A stretch of DNA of 64,000 nt from an uncultured Clostridia bacterium (GTDB lineage Bacteria > Bacillota > Clostridia > Oscillospirales > Ruminococcaceae). The translations under genes were made by a program, and so were the position numbers. Positions within the stretch are counted from its first letter, which is position 1; each line of letters begins with the position of its first letter. The stretch lies in the NCBI GenBank assembly GCA_947624675.1, contig CANQLI010000003.1, positions 186,001 to 250,000 on the forward strand. Reading direction: 5' to 3'. Positions 24,642 to 33,284 of the stretch are shown piece by piece. Under the pieces are notes generated by a model that saw only the letters and a program-made list of their open reading frames with translations, had not been told where the DNA came from and made no database searches.

Positions 24642-26490
24642 TAAAATCAGCCTTTATCTTTTTATATATTTCGTTATAAGAAAGTCCGAGACTTTCAAGC
24701 GATTCATAAACAGACGCCTGACTTACAAAGTCGTTTATTGCAAAAACTTCAACATTTCTGCAAACAGATGACAACTGCTGACCAACTGAACCGTTTATTA
24801 TGCCCTCCTCAAAGAAATACACTTTTTTATAGCTTGAAACTATGCTTATAACCTGAGACTTAATAGGATGTATTTGTACAAGCTTTAATACATCTGTCAT
24901 CAAATCGTCGTCACTAAGCATCTTATAAGCCTTATAAACCTCGTTAAACAACCTTCCGTATGTAACAATAAGTATATCGCTTCCGTTTTTTATATGCGCA
25001 AAAGACTCGGAGACATAGCTTTTGTCATATTCGGATATGTCTTTACCTTTAGGGTATCTTACACAGACAACTCCTGTATCGTTGTTCACAGCCCTTTCGG
25101 TGCATTTTCTAAGTTCCTCATAGCTGCTCGGAGAATATATCTTTACATTAGGGACAGACGACAAAAATGACACATCAAATATTCCCTGATGGGTTTCTCC
25201 GTCCTCACCAACCAATCCGGCACGATCGATCCCGATGACGGTATGTGAGTTTGTTATAGCAAGATCGTGTATTATTTGATCAAAGCCTCTCTGTAAAAAG
25301 GACGAATATACCGCAAATACAGGGATCATTCCTGCTGCGGCGAGACCCCCGGCAAAAGTCACAGCGTGCTGCTCGGCAATTCCGACATCGTAAAAACGCT
25401 TCGGGTATTTTCTTGCAAATCTGTCAAGACCCGTTCCGTATTTCATAGCTGCTGTTATTGCACAGATTTTGTTATTTTTCGCAGCAAGCCGTACAAGAGT
25501 GTCTCCGAAAATATATGAAAAGCTGTCTGATGAAACAGCATCAGGGTTTCCTGTTTCAAGGTCAAAAGCTCCGACACCGTGGTAGCCGCCCGGATTGTGT
25601 TCAGCGGGAGCGTAGCCCTTTCCCTTTACGGTATTGACATGGACTATAACAGGTCCGCCGATAGACTTTGCAGCCGCAAGAGCATAATCAAGCTCACTTA
25701 AGCTGTGACCGTCAACAGGACCTACAAAAGAAAATCCAAGGTCTTCAAAAAGTGTCGGCGCACTGTTCCTTAGCACTATATTTTTTATGGCATTTTTTGA
25801 TGCCTTTATGGTGTTTTTGAGCGGGCTTCCGACAAGCGGTGTGCTGTCCAAAAGCTTCTCTACTCTTCCCTTGGTCTTTATATATTTCTGCTTTGTTCTG
25901 AGTGTTGCAAGATACTTTGCAAGTCCGCCTACATTTTTTGAGATGGACATTTCGTTATGATTTATGATAACAATAATGTTAGCATCGCTTTTTCCGGCAT
26001 TATTCAGTCCCTCAAAGAACTCTCCGCCAGTTGCCGCGCCGTCGCCTAAAATAGCTACCGCATAGTTTTTACTGCCGGTAAGCTTCATAGCACATGCATA
26101 TCCCAAAGCCGCTGAAACAGAAGTAGAGCTATGTCCTGAAATAAAAGCGTCGTGGACAGATTCACTCGGACGGCAAAATCCCGATATACCGCCCTTTTGT
26201 CTCAGCGTGTCAAAGCTTTTATATCGCCCTGTCAAAAGCTTATGATTGTAAGACTGATGTCCGACATCCCATATGATCTTGTCGTTAGGTGAATCAAATG
26301 CTCTGTGCACAGCAATAGACAGCTCAACCGTGCCGAGATTTGAAGCAAGGTGTCCACCGTTTTGCGCGACGGTTTTTATCAAAACCTCTCTCATCTCTGC
26401 GGCAAGAGCAATACATTCATCTATTCTTAGGTGTTTTAAATCCCCCGGCAGATCAAGACTGCCAAGCATACTGTCGCCGTATATTTTCAT
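24625..26490 (-). CDS. dxs: 1-deoxy-D-xylulose-5-phosphate synthase
   Basis: A 621-residue thiamine-diphosphate enzyme that joins pyruvate and glyceraldehyde 3-phosphate, the first step of the MEP isoprenoid pathway. The N-terminal part has GGHLASNLGTVELSIAVH and GHQSYNHKLLTGR. GDGAATGGEFFEGLN is the ThDP-binding motif near residues 148-162, and HNEMSISKNVGGL follows. The pyrimidine-binding domain includes DVGIAEQHAVTFAGGLA near 366-382 with the conserved His and Glu, then GIDRAGLVGEDG. It is one gene after ispA in the operon, so the window encodes the first step of the MEP pathway and the downstream prenyltransferase. Confidence 0.97.
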   Translation of the reverse strand: MKIYGDSMLGSLDLPGDLKHLRIDECIALAAEMREVLIKTVAQNGGHLASNLGTVELSIAVHRAFDSPNDKIIWDVGHQSYNHKLLTGRYKSFDTLRQKGGISGFCRPSESVHDAFISGHSSTSVSAALGYACAMKLTGSKNYAVAILGDGAATGGEFFEGLNNAGKSDANIIVIINHNEMSISKNVGGLAKYLATLRTKQKYIKTKGRVEKLLDSTPLVGSPLKNTIKASKNAIKNIVLRNSAPTLFEDLGFSFVGPVDGHSLSELDYALAAAKSIGGPVIVHVNTVKGKGYAPAEHNPGGYHGVGAFDLETGNPDAVSSDSFSYIFGDTLVRLAAKNNKICAITAAMKYGTGLDRFARKYPKRFYDVGIAEQHAVTFAGGLAAAGMIPVFAVYSSFLQRGFDQIIHDLAITNSHTVIGIDRAGLVGEDGETHQGIFDVSFLSSVPNVKIYSPSSYEELRKCTERAVNNDTGVVCVRYPKGKDISEYDKSYVSESFAHIKNGSDILIVTYGRLFNEVYKAYKMLSDDDLMTDVLKLVQIHPIKSQVISIVSSYKKVYFFEEGIINGSVGQQLSSVCRNVEVFAINDFVSQASVYESLESLGLSYNEIYKKIKADFNENKA

Positions 26491-26508
26491 TTTTATTAAT
26501 CCTTATTT

Positions 26509-27387
26509 TTATTTTTCTCTTTTCAAAAGCTTATATGTCAAATCTTTAAGACAGTCTGTATTTTTAAAGCTATCTAAGCATTTAACAGCCTTATCGGTTA
26601 GCTCAGATGCAACAAGCTCTGCCTTATCTATTCCGTATACGGAAACAAAAGTGGTTTTATTGTTCTTTTGATCGCTTCCGATAGGTTTTCCCAGAGTATC
26701 AAAGCTTCCTCTTACATCAAGTATATCATCGGTGATCTGAAACGCAAGTCCCAGATTTTCGGCATATTCTTTTGCAAACGGTATCATATGATGTGCATCA
26801 GCAAGAATACATCCCATCTCACACGCAGCACTTATAAGAGCACCTGTTTTTTTCTGCTGAAGCTCTCTTAGGGTACCAATGGGAATATCCTTGTTTTCAC
26901 TCTCAATATCAATTATCTGTCCCCCAGTCATTCCGAATGCTCCGGATGAGCGGGCAAGAAGTTCTATGATCTCTGTTGCAGCCTTATCGCTTATCACACC
27001 TTTTCCTGCTTCCTTACACACAGTTTCAAAAGCAAGAAAAACAAGCGAATCACCGGCTAAAAGCGCCTGTGCCTCTCCATACATTTTATGACAGGACGGC
27101 TTTCCCCTTCGGTAATCATCGTTGTCCATACAAGGAAGGTCGTCATGTATGAGCGAAAATGTATGTATCATCTCAATAGCTGACGCAACATTTATAAACG
27201 CTCCACTTTCTTTTCCGCAAGCCTCACAAAACAGCAGCGCCAATATCGGTCTTAATCTTTTTCCGCCTGCCATAAGGCTGTACTCTTCAGCCTTAATAAC
27301 TGTATCAACAAGCGGCTCACTATATCCGACCGACTCTGAAAGTGCACTGTTTATCCGACTGATAAGCTGATTTAACTTATTATTCAT
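26509..27387 (-). CDS. ispA: short-chain polyprenyl diphosphate synthase (farnesyl/geranyl type)
   Basis: A 292-residue trans-prenyltransferase that elongates dimethylallyl diphosphate with isopentenyl diphosphate. The first aspartate-rich motif is HDDLPCMDNDD with RRGKPSCHK after it, and the second is TDDILD near residues 215-220. The extra residues in the first motif (two between the Asp pairs) are the bacterial type II farnesyl diphosphate synthase pattern. Product length cannot be told from sequence alone. The ribosome-binding site GAGG overlaps the 3' end of xseB, with 9 bases between the genes, as in the conserved xseA-xseB-ispA-dxs order. Confidence 0.93.
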   Translation of the reverse strand: MNNKLNQLISRINSALSESVGYSEPLVDTVIKAEEYSLMAGGKRLRPILALLFCEACGKESGAFINVASAIEMIHTFSLIHDDLPCMDNDDYRRGKPSCHKMYGEAQALLAGDSLVFLAFETVCKEAGKGVISDKAATEIIELLARSSGAFGMTGGQIIDIESENKDIPIGTLRELQQKKTGALISAACEMGCILADAHHMIPFAKEYAENLGLAFQITDDILDVRGSFDTLGKPIGSDQKNNKTTFVSVYGIDKAELVASELTDKAVKCLDSFKNTDCLKDLTYKLLKREK

Positions 27388-27396
27388 ATACTAACT

Positions 27397-27573
27397 TTAA
27401 ACCTCATCTATTTTTTCTATCTCAAGCTTTGCGTTTTCAAGAGATTTTTTACATTCATTCGCAAGCTCTATACCTCTCTTATACTGCTTGAGAGATTCCT
27501 CTAAAGTGAGATCTCCGCTTTCAAGCATATTTACCGTTTTCTCAAGTTCTTTAACTGTGCTTTCAAAATCCAT
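27397..27573 (-). CDS. xseB: exodeoxyribonuclease VII small subunit
   Basis: A 58-residue protein too short for ordinary gene calls. It begins MDFESTVKELEKTVNMLESG and continues with LTLEESLKQYKRGIEL, the conserved core of the XseB family (LExIVxxLEsGxLsLEesLxxyErG). It is almost entirely helical with a leucine heptad. Several XseB copies wrap the XseA subunit and control its activity. The start ATG at 27573 is 15 bases after the xseA stop at 27589, and the stop (27397) is 9 bases ahead of ispA. The length is normal for the family (60-80 residues), although slightly short at the C-terminus. Confidence 0.93.
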   Translation of the reverse strand: MDFESTVKELEKTVNMLESGDLTLEESLKQYKRGIELANECKKSLENAKLEIEKIDEV

Positions 27574-27588
27574 ATAAAATCAATCCTT

Positions 27589-28773
27589 TTATAAAATCTG
27601 AGCCTTTTGCTTTCCCTTAGAAAAGGTTATATCTATCACATCGCCCGATAAAAGCTTTTCTCCGTCGGTTATTACATTTCCGTCTTTCTCCACAAGCGAA
27701 TATCCTCTTGACAATACCTTAAGCGGACTTAAAGCCTCTAAAGCTGTGCAGGCAGAAGAAAATCTTCGATTGCATTTAAAAAGCTCTGCTTCAACAAGCG
27801 GCTTTAATCTTTGTTTAAGTATATCTACCCTGTTCCCGTAAGCTTCAAGTCGCTTTACAGGAGATAAGAGCAGGCATTTTTCTTCAAGGTGTGATATTTC
27901 CTTGTCTCTGTCTGATAATGATTTGACACAAAGCTCATACAGCTTACTTTTAAAGCTTTTAAGTATGGAAATAAGGGATGTAAGCTCCGGTACAGCCACC
28001 TCTGCTGCTGCGGACGGTGTCGGCGCACGGTAGTCGGCTGTCATATCGCATATAGTTACATCTGTTTCGTGTCCTACTGCACTGATGCAGGGGATTTTTA
28101 AATTAAAAACCGCATCTGCAACGATTTCCGAGTTAAAACAGTTAAGGTCCTCTGATGAGCCTCCGCCTCGCGCAATTATTATCGTGTCAACGCCGTACGC
28201 ATCCGCTTTCTTAAGAGCATCAGCCACTGATCTGTCGGCTAACGCTCCCTGGACAGCAGCGTTAAAAACGCAGAGCTTTACTATCGGAAAGCGCCTTGAT
28301 ATTATATTTATAATGTCCTGAAGTGCCGCTGAAGTGAGAGATGCCACAACGCCGATTTTTTTCGGAAGCTCTGGAATAGGTTTTTTGTTCTCAGGTTTAA
28401 AATAGCCCTTCTGCGAAAGCTTATCTTTTAAATCATTGAGATTTTTACTCTGAATCCCCTCTCCGTCAGGGATAATATCGACTGCTATTATCTGATATGC
28501 TCCGTCTCTCTCGTAAACATCTACCGAGCCGAATACAATAACACTTATACCGTTTTCTACCCGGCACTTAAGAGCTTGTACATTTGAAGAAAACATTACG
28601 CACCTGATAAGGCTGTTTTCATCCTTAAGCGAGAAATACATATGCTTAGAATTATAGTTTTGCGTAAAGTTTGATACTTCGCCCTTTACATATATACTTT
28701 TTAAGCGGTTGTCACCCTTTATTTTGCTTGCAACATATCTGTTTATCTGTGAAACGCTTAAAACGACACTCAT
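27589..28773 (-). CDS. xseA: exodeoxyribonuclease VII large subunit
   Basis: A 394-residue XseA. The N-terminal OB-fold (VSQINRYVASKIKGDNRLKSIYVKGEVSNF) is followed by the catalytic region with VVASLTSAALQDIINIISRR and IIIARGGGSSEDLNCFN near residues 200-216. TPSAAAEVAVP then precedes the coiled-coil region about 265-340 that binds XseB. The enzyme degrades single-stranded DNA in both directions. The family consensus at the first motif is TSxxgAaxxD, and Ala replaces the usual Gly here. Its start is one base after the stop of the TsaD paralogue upstream, and xseB follows 15 bases later. Confidence 0.96.
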   Translation of the reverse strand: MSVVLSVSQINRYVASKIKGDNRLKSIYVKGEVSNFTQNYNSKHMYFSLKDENSLIRCVMFSSNVQALKCRVENGISVIVFGSVDVYERDGAYQIIAVDIIPDGEGIQSKNLNDLKDKLSQKGYFKPENKKPIPELPKKIGVVASLTSAALQDIINIISRRFPIVKLCVFNAAVQGALADRSVADALKKADAYGVDTIIIARGGGSSEDLNCFNSEIVADAVFNLKIPCISAVGHETDVTICDMTADYRAPTPSAAAEVAVPELTSLISILKSFKSKLYELCVKSLSDRDKEISHLEEKCLLLSPVKRLEAYGNRVDILKQRLKPLVEAELFKCNRRFSSACTALEALSPLKVLSRGYSLVEKDGNVITDGEKLLSGDVIDITFSKGKQKAQIL

Positions 28774-29718
28774 TTATATCAGTCCTTTTACATATGCCGC
28801 ATACAGACATACACCGTACGCATTATCGCAAGAAAAGTCTCTGCTTGCAAAATAGGCTGTATTAAAATCACTTTCAAGCCTTTTCCTTATCAAAGCGTTT
28901 GACATAACTCCTCCTGCAAATATTATCGGCAGCTTTCCAAGCTTACCTATCTGATACTCTGCCATCTCAAATATTGTCTTGTAAACAAAATCAAGACAAA
29001 AAGCCGCAATATCCTCTCTCGGTTCTCCGCGACTTAACATATCTCTGCATTTATTCTCGACTCCCGAAAGTGAACAATCACCGCTGATAAGTCTTATTTT
29101 TGTGTCAAAATGCCGTGCAGAGCCTGACGCAAGCATTTCAAGCTCATATCCGCAAGGAAAGTCAATACCAAGCATTACTCCGACTCTGTCAACAGCTTGT
29201 CCCGCCTTAAGGTCTTTTGAAGATGATAAAGGCTTTATTATCAAAGCTTCTCCGTCAAAAGAGACTAACATACAGTCTGTTGTCCCACCGCTTATATGAA
29301 ACGCGATAAAAGGCTTATGTTTAGTTATAAGTTCAAATTTTCCGGATGAATAACAAGCGGCTAGAATATGTCCTGTCTGATGGTCGGTCGGAATATACTC
29401 TGCGCCGGAAGCTAAGCTTATACTTTTTCCTGTTGAACTTCCGACAAGGAAACAGGGCATATAAGAGTCTTTATCTCTCCTTGGCTTTTCCGATGCACAT
29501 ACAATATCTGTTTTTGTGTCACATCCGTCATAAAGCCTTTCTAGGATAGTCGGGATCCGGCGTGTATGGTGAAAAACGGCATCCGACTGTCTTAAGCCGC
29601 GCTCACCGCTTTTTACAGGCAGAAGCTGTTTTTCACATTTAAGAGTTTTTTTATCCGTATCAAATAAGGCAACCGAGGTAGTATAATTGCTCGTATCAAG
29701 TCCAAGTATCAAAGACAC
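28774..29718 (-). CDS. TsaD/Kae1-family paralogue of unknown target
   Basis: A 314-residue ASKHA-fold protein of the TsaD/Kae1/Gcp family (once called O-sialoglycoprotein endopeptidase). It starts LILGLDTSNYTTSVAL. The metal ligands that bind Fe or Zn in TsaD can be placed: H113 and H117 (TDHQTGHILA) and D298 (SCDNAYG). The glycine loops SGGTT (143-147) and IFAGGVMSN (266-274) are also present. True TsaD, which makes t6A in tRNA with TsaB and TsaE, is about 335-350 residues. The absence of tsaB, tsaE and rimI nearby and the position in a nusB-xseA operon suggest a paralogue. The start is GTG at 29718. Confidence 0.82.
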   Translation of the reverse strand: MSLILGLDTSNYTTSVALFDTDKKTLKCEKQLLPVKSGERGLRQSDAVFHHTRRIPTILERLYDGCDTKTDIVCASEKPRRDKDSYMPCFLVGSSTGKSISLASGAEYIPTDHQTGHILAACYSSGKFELITKHKPFIAFHISGGTTDCMLVSFDGEALIIKPLSSSKDLKAGQAVDRVGVMLGIDFPCGYELEMLASGSARHFDTKIRLISGDCSLSGVENKCRDMLSRGEPREDIAAFCLDFVYKTIFEMAEYQIGKLGKLPIIFAGGVMSNALIRKRLESDFNTAYFASRDFSCDNAYGVCLYAAYVKGLI

Positions 29719-29720
29719 GG

Positions 29721-30116
29721 CTAAAGACTCCTTGAAAAGCTTCCAAGAAGCCCGTTTATAAATCTTACATCGTTTTCAAGAGCATATTTCTTAGCGATAT
29801 TCACCGCTTCGGAAATCGCCACATTTGTAGGAACCTTATCGTTATAAAGAACCTCGGCGATAGCTATATAGAGGATCGCTTTATTAAGCCTTGGTATTCT
29901 TTGAACAGACCTTTTTTCACTTAATGATGATATTACATTTTCGATATTTTCTTGATTTTCTCTTACGCTTTTAACCAGATTCCATGTTTTTTGTGACAGA
30001 GAAACATTATCAATATTTGAAGCAATATCAAAAAGCTCATCGTCATCAAGGCATAAAAACATATTTTCAAATATAATAATAAATGCCGATTCTCTGTATG
30101 TCATTTTTTCTTCCAT
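29721..30116 (-). CDS. nusB: transcription antitermination factor NusB
   Basis: A 131-residue all-helical protein of the NusB/RsmB superfamily. NusB binds boxA RNA with ribosomal protein S10 and prevents premature termination, chiefly in rRNA operons. The diagnostic C-terminal part is ILYIAIAEVLYNDKVPTNVAISEAVNIAKKYALENDVRFINGLLG, close to the family consensus. An N-terminal Glu-rich start (MEEKMTYRES) carries a short extension. It follows the Asp23-family gene by 12 bases and precedes the TsaD paralogue by 2 bases. The asp23-nusB-xseA order is a common clostridial arrangement. Confidence 0.95.
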   Translation of the reverse strand: MEEKMTYRESAFIIIFENMFLCLDDDELFDIASNIDNVSLSQKTWNLVKSVRENQENIENVISSLSEKRSVQRIPRLNKAILYIAIAEVLYNDKVPTNVAISEAVNIAKKYALENDVRFINGLLGSFSRSL

Positions 30117-30128
30117 ATTGTATTTCCT

Positions 30129-30458
30129 TTACGCTATTAAGTCAACAAGTTTAATATTGACCTTATTAACGACTGCATTAGTCATTTCCTGAACAGAGCA
30201 TTTTATGCTGTTCTGAAGCTCCTCGCTGACCTTTGCCACATCTGTTCCCTTTTTCATCAGGATCGGCACAAATATTTCAAGTACATCATTTTTTATGTCA
30301 ATTCTTACGCCGCTTTTACCTTTGATCGGCAAAACCTTTTTTATAAAGTTATTTTCACTTTTATAAAGCATAGTTTCGTCTTTTTCAGATATTATCTTTT
30401 CAACAATAGTTATAAGACTTGTTTTACTTATATTAAATGATGAGCCTCCATCAAACAT
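30129..30458 (-). CDS. Asp23/Gls24 family envelope-stress protein (YqhY-like)
   Basis: A 109-residue member of the Asp23/Gls24 family. The start was set at ATG 30458 (MFDGGSSFNI) because GGGAGG ends 6 bases before it. An earlier ATG at 30476 would place that ribosome-binding site inside the gene and has none of its own. The visible pattern SKTSLITIVEKIISE, IKNDVLEIFVPILMKKGTDVAKVSEELQNSIKCSVQEMTN and VNIKLVDL is the family core. B. subtilis YqhY sits in the same place next to nusB and appears to affect acetyl-CoA carboxylase and cell-envelope homeostasis. The exact role is unproven. Confidence 0.88.
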   Translation of the reverse strand: MFDGGSSFNISKTSLITIVEKIISEKDETMLYKSENNFIKKVLPIKGKSGVRIDIKNDVLEIFVPILMKKGTDVAKVSEELQNSIKCSVQEMTNAVVNKVNIKLVDLIA

Positions 30459-30549
30459 ATTTAAACCTCCCGACATTAAAGCATCCGCACTTTATGTACG
30501 AAACCTGTCTATATAACAACATATGTATCCTCACAGGTTACATATATTT

Positions 30550-30578
30550 ATTATAGCATTTAATTTATACAATTACAA
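30550..30578 (-). promoter_or_regulatory. sigma-A promoter of the asp23-nusB-xse-dxs operon
   Basis: Minus-strand TTGTAA (30573-30578), a 17-base spacer and TATAAT (30550-30555). It begins directly after the stop of spoIIIAH (30579), so the housekeeping operon has its own vegetative promoter separate from the sporulation operon upstream. The leader (about 30459-30543) contains an inverted repeat AACCTGT / ACAGGTT that could form a hairpin. No terminator after spoIIIAH was seen. Confidence 0.75.
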
Positions 30579-31124
30579 CTATTTGACATCAAAAATTCTT
30601 ATGTTTTCCGTTTTTACATTGACCTCACTTAGTAAAATGTCCTTTATCTGTGCTATTGAATTATTGTCCATATTGCCGCTTTTGACAACTATATTTGCTC
30701 CGTCACCGTCAAGATAAACAACGGCATCCTTAAAGCCCGCTGCTTTTAACAGGCTTTCTATGTTGCTTTCCTTTTCGATAAGCTCGCTTATTGACGCAGC
30801 ATCAGTACTTGCTACCGCCTGTTCCTCTTCGGTTGAATCTCCGCCGCTTATTATGCTTTTAAGCGTCTGTACCGCTTTATCCCTTGACTCAAGTCTGTCT
30901 ATTCTGGCCTGTTCAAAATAATCTGTGTTTTCGCTGTCCTCTTTTTGCGTTTCACTGACAAATGCTGCTGTACCGTACTTTTTTGAGGTGTTTTCAACAA
31001 TATCTGTCTTTGGTACAGAAGTGTCAGAGACGACATAATTTACATATATCGCCGCACCAAGTATAAGTGTCAGGCAGGTCAAAATGATCTGTTTTTTTCC
31101 GATGATGAAATTAAATTTTTTCAT
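30579..31124 (-). CDS. spoIIIAH: stage III sporulation protein AH
   Basis: A 181-residue protein with one N-terminal membrane anchor (residues about 8-28, KKQIILTCLTLILGAAIYVNYVV), then a Glu/Ser-rich helical linker and a YscJ/FliF-like C-terminal domain (ISELIEKESNIESLLKAAGFKDAVVYLDGDGANIVVKSG). SpoIIIAH in the mother-cell membrane binds SpoIIQ in the forespore membrane to make the channel that feeds the forespore. B. subtilis AH has about 218 residues, so this one is shorter in the linker. It is the last gene of the spoIIIA operon. SpoIIQ is not in this window. Confidence 0.93.
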   Translation of the reverse strand: MKKFNFIIGKKQIILTCLTLILGAAIYVNYVVSDTSVPKTDIVENTSKKYGTAAFVSETQKEDSENTDYFEQARIDRLESRDKAVQTLKSIISGGDSTEEEQAVASTDAASISELIEKESNIESLLKAAGFKDAVVYLDGDGANIVVKSGNMDNNSIAQIKDILLSEVNVKTENIRIFDVK

Positions 31125-31144
31125 AGATTTTCTTCCTTTCTTTA

Positions 31145-31705
31145 CTACCCTTTAACAACACAGACGCTGCTTGCGGGGATATTCAAAGCGGTGCTTACCG
31201 CTTTCTGGACCTTATCAATTATTTCAAATCTGTCGCCGCCTGAGCATACGATCAAGACTCCTGTGACCTTTGGCTCTATTATCTTTTTTATAAGCGGCTT
31301 CTGAACTCCGTTTTCGTCTATGAGAACTATCTTGTTGTTATAACCCTCTCTTTGTTCTTCATCACTTTTATCGTTAGATGTATCCAACTCTTCGGCATAT
31401 ATATACTCTGTTGTGCCATCGACCGTAACAAGCAGGTCGGCTGTCCCGACGCCGTCGATTTTTGATATTATCTTTAAAAGCTCTTTTTCAGTTTTTTGCT
31501 TATATGTATCTCCTGTCACAGTCTGAATCTGTGAGGATTGTAAAGTGGGAGCGTTATCATCATCACTTTCAAATAGTTCTGATAAGAGTATTATAAGCAT
31601 TCCCGCTATACCGATCACGACTATCAAAAAAAGCCTTTTATTCTGATTTATCATTTCCTTTATTCGGCTTATACGCTCACTGATCCGTTTGTTTTTTAAC
31701 CTCAA
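31145..31705 (-). CDS. spoIIIAG: stage III sporulation protein AG
   Basis: A 186-residue protein with one membrane segment (about residues 25-43, LFLIVVIGIAGMLIILL) and an extracytoplasmic ring-forming domain (LLKIISKIDGVGTADLLVTVDGTTEYIYAEE, RFEIIDKVQKAVSTALNIPASSVCV). SpoIIIAG forms a large 30-mer ring of the feeding-tube secretion apparatus. The start is TTG at 31705 with GAGG 9 bases upstream and lies inside the last codons of spoIIIAF (29-base overlap). It is 20 bases ahead of spoIIIAH. Its length is below the 229 residues of the B. subtilis protein, the loss being in the linker. Confidence 0.92.
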   Translation of the reverse strand: MRLKNKRISERISRIKEMINQNKRLFLIVVIGIAGMLIILLSELFESDDDNAPTLQSSQIQTVTGDTYKQKTEKELLKIISKIDGVGTADLLVTVDGTTEYIYAEELDTSNDKSDEEQREGYNNKIVLIDENGVQKPLIKKIIEPKVTGVLIVCSGGDRFEIIDKVQKAVSTALNIPASSVCVVKG

Positions 31706-32153
31706 TTTTTATATCCTCTGTTTCAATAGTTTCTTTTATTGCCTGTCTGATAGCTTCTTCGCTGTCATTGCTATAAACAGTTATTTCGCTTATCACTGTA
31801 TTATTATATTCATCGGTATCCGCTTTAATGTCAAGCGATATAATATCGTAGCCTTTTTCTTTAAGTACTTTTATAAGAGCATCTTCTGCATTTTTTTCAA
31901 AATCTGATACAATTGCATTACCTACATCCTCCTCAAGTTTTTCAAGCTTGTTAAGGTCAGGCTTTGAAAAAATATCAAAGTTTATAGACACTCCGTCCGA
32001 CAGAAACGGATTTATAACTGATATAATAAAAATCAATCCCGCTATAAAACGAACACAACGCTTTACTGAGCTATTCGGGAGCAACAATTCTGTTATTGAC
32101 AGCGCTATCGCTATAACACAGAACGCCATAACTATTTCTTTTATAAGTTCCAT
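31677..32153 (-). CDS. spoIIIAF: stage III sporulation protein AF
   Basis: A 158-residue protein with two N-terminal membrane segments (about 8-24 and 34-54, VRFIAGLIFIISVINPFL) and a soluble C-terminal domain (KVLKEKGYDIISLDIKAD, ISEITVYS). This is the arrangement of SpoIIIAF, which resembles a ring-forming domain of type II/III secretion systems. The family consensus near residue 38 (GLIIIL.I..P) is well kept. It lies between spoIIIAE (4 bases upstream) and spoIIIAG (overlapping by 29 bases). Confidence 0.92.
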   Translation of the reverse strand: MELIKEIVMAFCVIAIALSITELLLPNSSVKRCVRFIAGLIFIISVINPFLSDGVSINFDIFSKPDLNKLEKLEEDVGNAIVSDFEKNAEDALIKVLKEKGYDIISLDIKADTDEYNNTVISEITVYSNDSEEAIRQAIKETIETEDIKIEVKKQTDQ

Positions 32154-32157
32154 AAGC

Positions 32158-33276
32158 TTACACCATATTCATACTAAGCATCATCATTACCGCTGTCGCT
32201 ATAACGAATACAATGGTAAAGCACGCGATTATTCCAAGTATTATAGAAAGGACAGAGTTTATTCCAGATAAAAGCGACGAAATGCTCTGTTGTCCAAAAA
32301 AAGCGCTTACTCCCTTTGACACCGAAAGTACGATCTTTAAACACAAAACGCTTATCAACGGACTTAAAACTGTAAAAAGCAGCACAACTATGCCAACTGC
32401 TCCTACACCCGAGCGAATAAAGCTAACGCTTCCGAAAAAAGTAGAGTATGCCTCGCTCATTGCTCCGCCTACTACCGGGATAAAGCTCGACGCGGCAAAT
32501 TTTATCGCTCTTGTTCCAAGTGTATCAGCGGCAGTACCGAGAATTCCCTGGATAGATATAACGCCGATAAACACTGTCGTTATAAATCCGAGTATCCACT
32601 TTGAAATATTTTTTAAGCTACCGGAGAGATTTACCCCAAGAAATGACGGGTTTATTGCTTCTGCAATAGACGCTGCGACCGTAAATCCAAGAAACGGAAG
32701 AAGCATATTTTTAGTAATGTAGCCTATTATTTCACAAACCGCAAGTATTATCACATAATATGTAATTCCCGATGTGGCACATCCTCCGGCTGAAAGTATG
32801 CTTGAAAATATAGGTACATAAGTATACATAAATACAGATGCGCTCGCTATGGTTTCATTGACAATGTTTACACACTCGCTTAATGATGTATACAAAATTC
32901 CTACCGATGCTAGCGCTCCTATCACACTTAATAGAGAGTCAAGCTCGCTTCCTTCCATAAGTGATTTTATAAGCGTTAGTGTTAGTATAATTATCAGCAT
33001 CTGACCCAAAAGCTTAAGAGGCTGTTCGATTTTTTCAAAGAATATATCCTTTACAAGATTTATCCAGTATGAAACAGAGAGCTTACTTACATTCTGTGAG
33101 TTTTCAAGAGATATATCGTTTTGCTCAAGAAGCTCGTCTGCTTCACTTGGAATAACATCTGAAAGGCTTTTATCAGTATCCTTTAAATAGTTTTCTATCT
33201 CATCTGCGTATACGCTGACAGGATCAAGCAGCATCATTACCGCAACAAATACAACTATTATTTTTACAATCTTCAT
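32158..33276 (-). CDS. spoIIIAE: stage III sporulation protein AE
   Basis: A 372-residue polytopic membrane protein with a cleavable N-terminal signal (residues 1-24, ending VYADE), then about seven membrane segments beginning near residue 85. The conserved motif region includes GALASVGILYTSLSECVNIVN, FAASSFIPVVGGAMSEAYSTFFGS and a C-terminal hydrophobic pair. SpoIIIAE is a likely channel or core subunit of the forespore feeding complex and is the largest protein of the operon. It follows spoIIIAD by 8 bases and precedes spoIIIAF by 4. B. subtilis AE is about 399 residues, so this protein is full length. Confidence 0.95.
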   Translation of the reverse strand: MKIVKIIVVFVAVMMLLDPVSVYADEIENYLKDTDKSLSDVIPSEADELLEQNDISLENSQNVSKLSVSYWINLVKDIFFEKIEQPLKLLGQMLIIILTLTLIKSLMEGSELDSLLSVIGALASVGILYTSLSECVNIVNETIASASVFMYTYVPIFSSILSAGGCATSGITYYVIILAVCEIIGYITKNMLLPFLGFTVAASIAEAINPSFLGVNLSGSLKNISKWILGFITTVFIGVISIQGILGTAADTLGTRAIKFAASSFIPVVGGAMSEAYSTFFGSVSFIRSGVGAVGIVVLLFTVLSPLISVLCLKIVLSVSKGVSAFFGQQSISSLLSGINSVLSIILGIIACFTIVFVIATAVMMMLSMNMV

Positions 33277-33284
33277 TTTTCATT

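Noticed and set aside
30459..30476. Asp23-family start at ATG 30476 (115 residues)
   Set aside because: No ribosome-binding site precedes it, while GGGAGG sits just ahead of ATG 30458.
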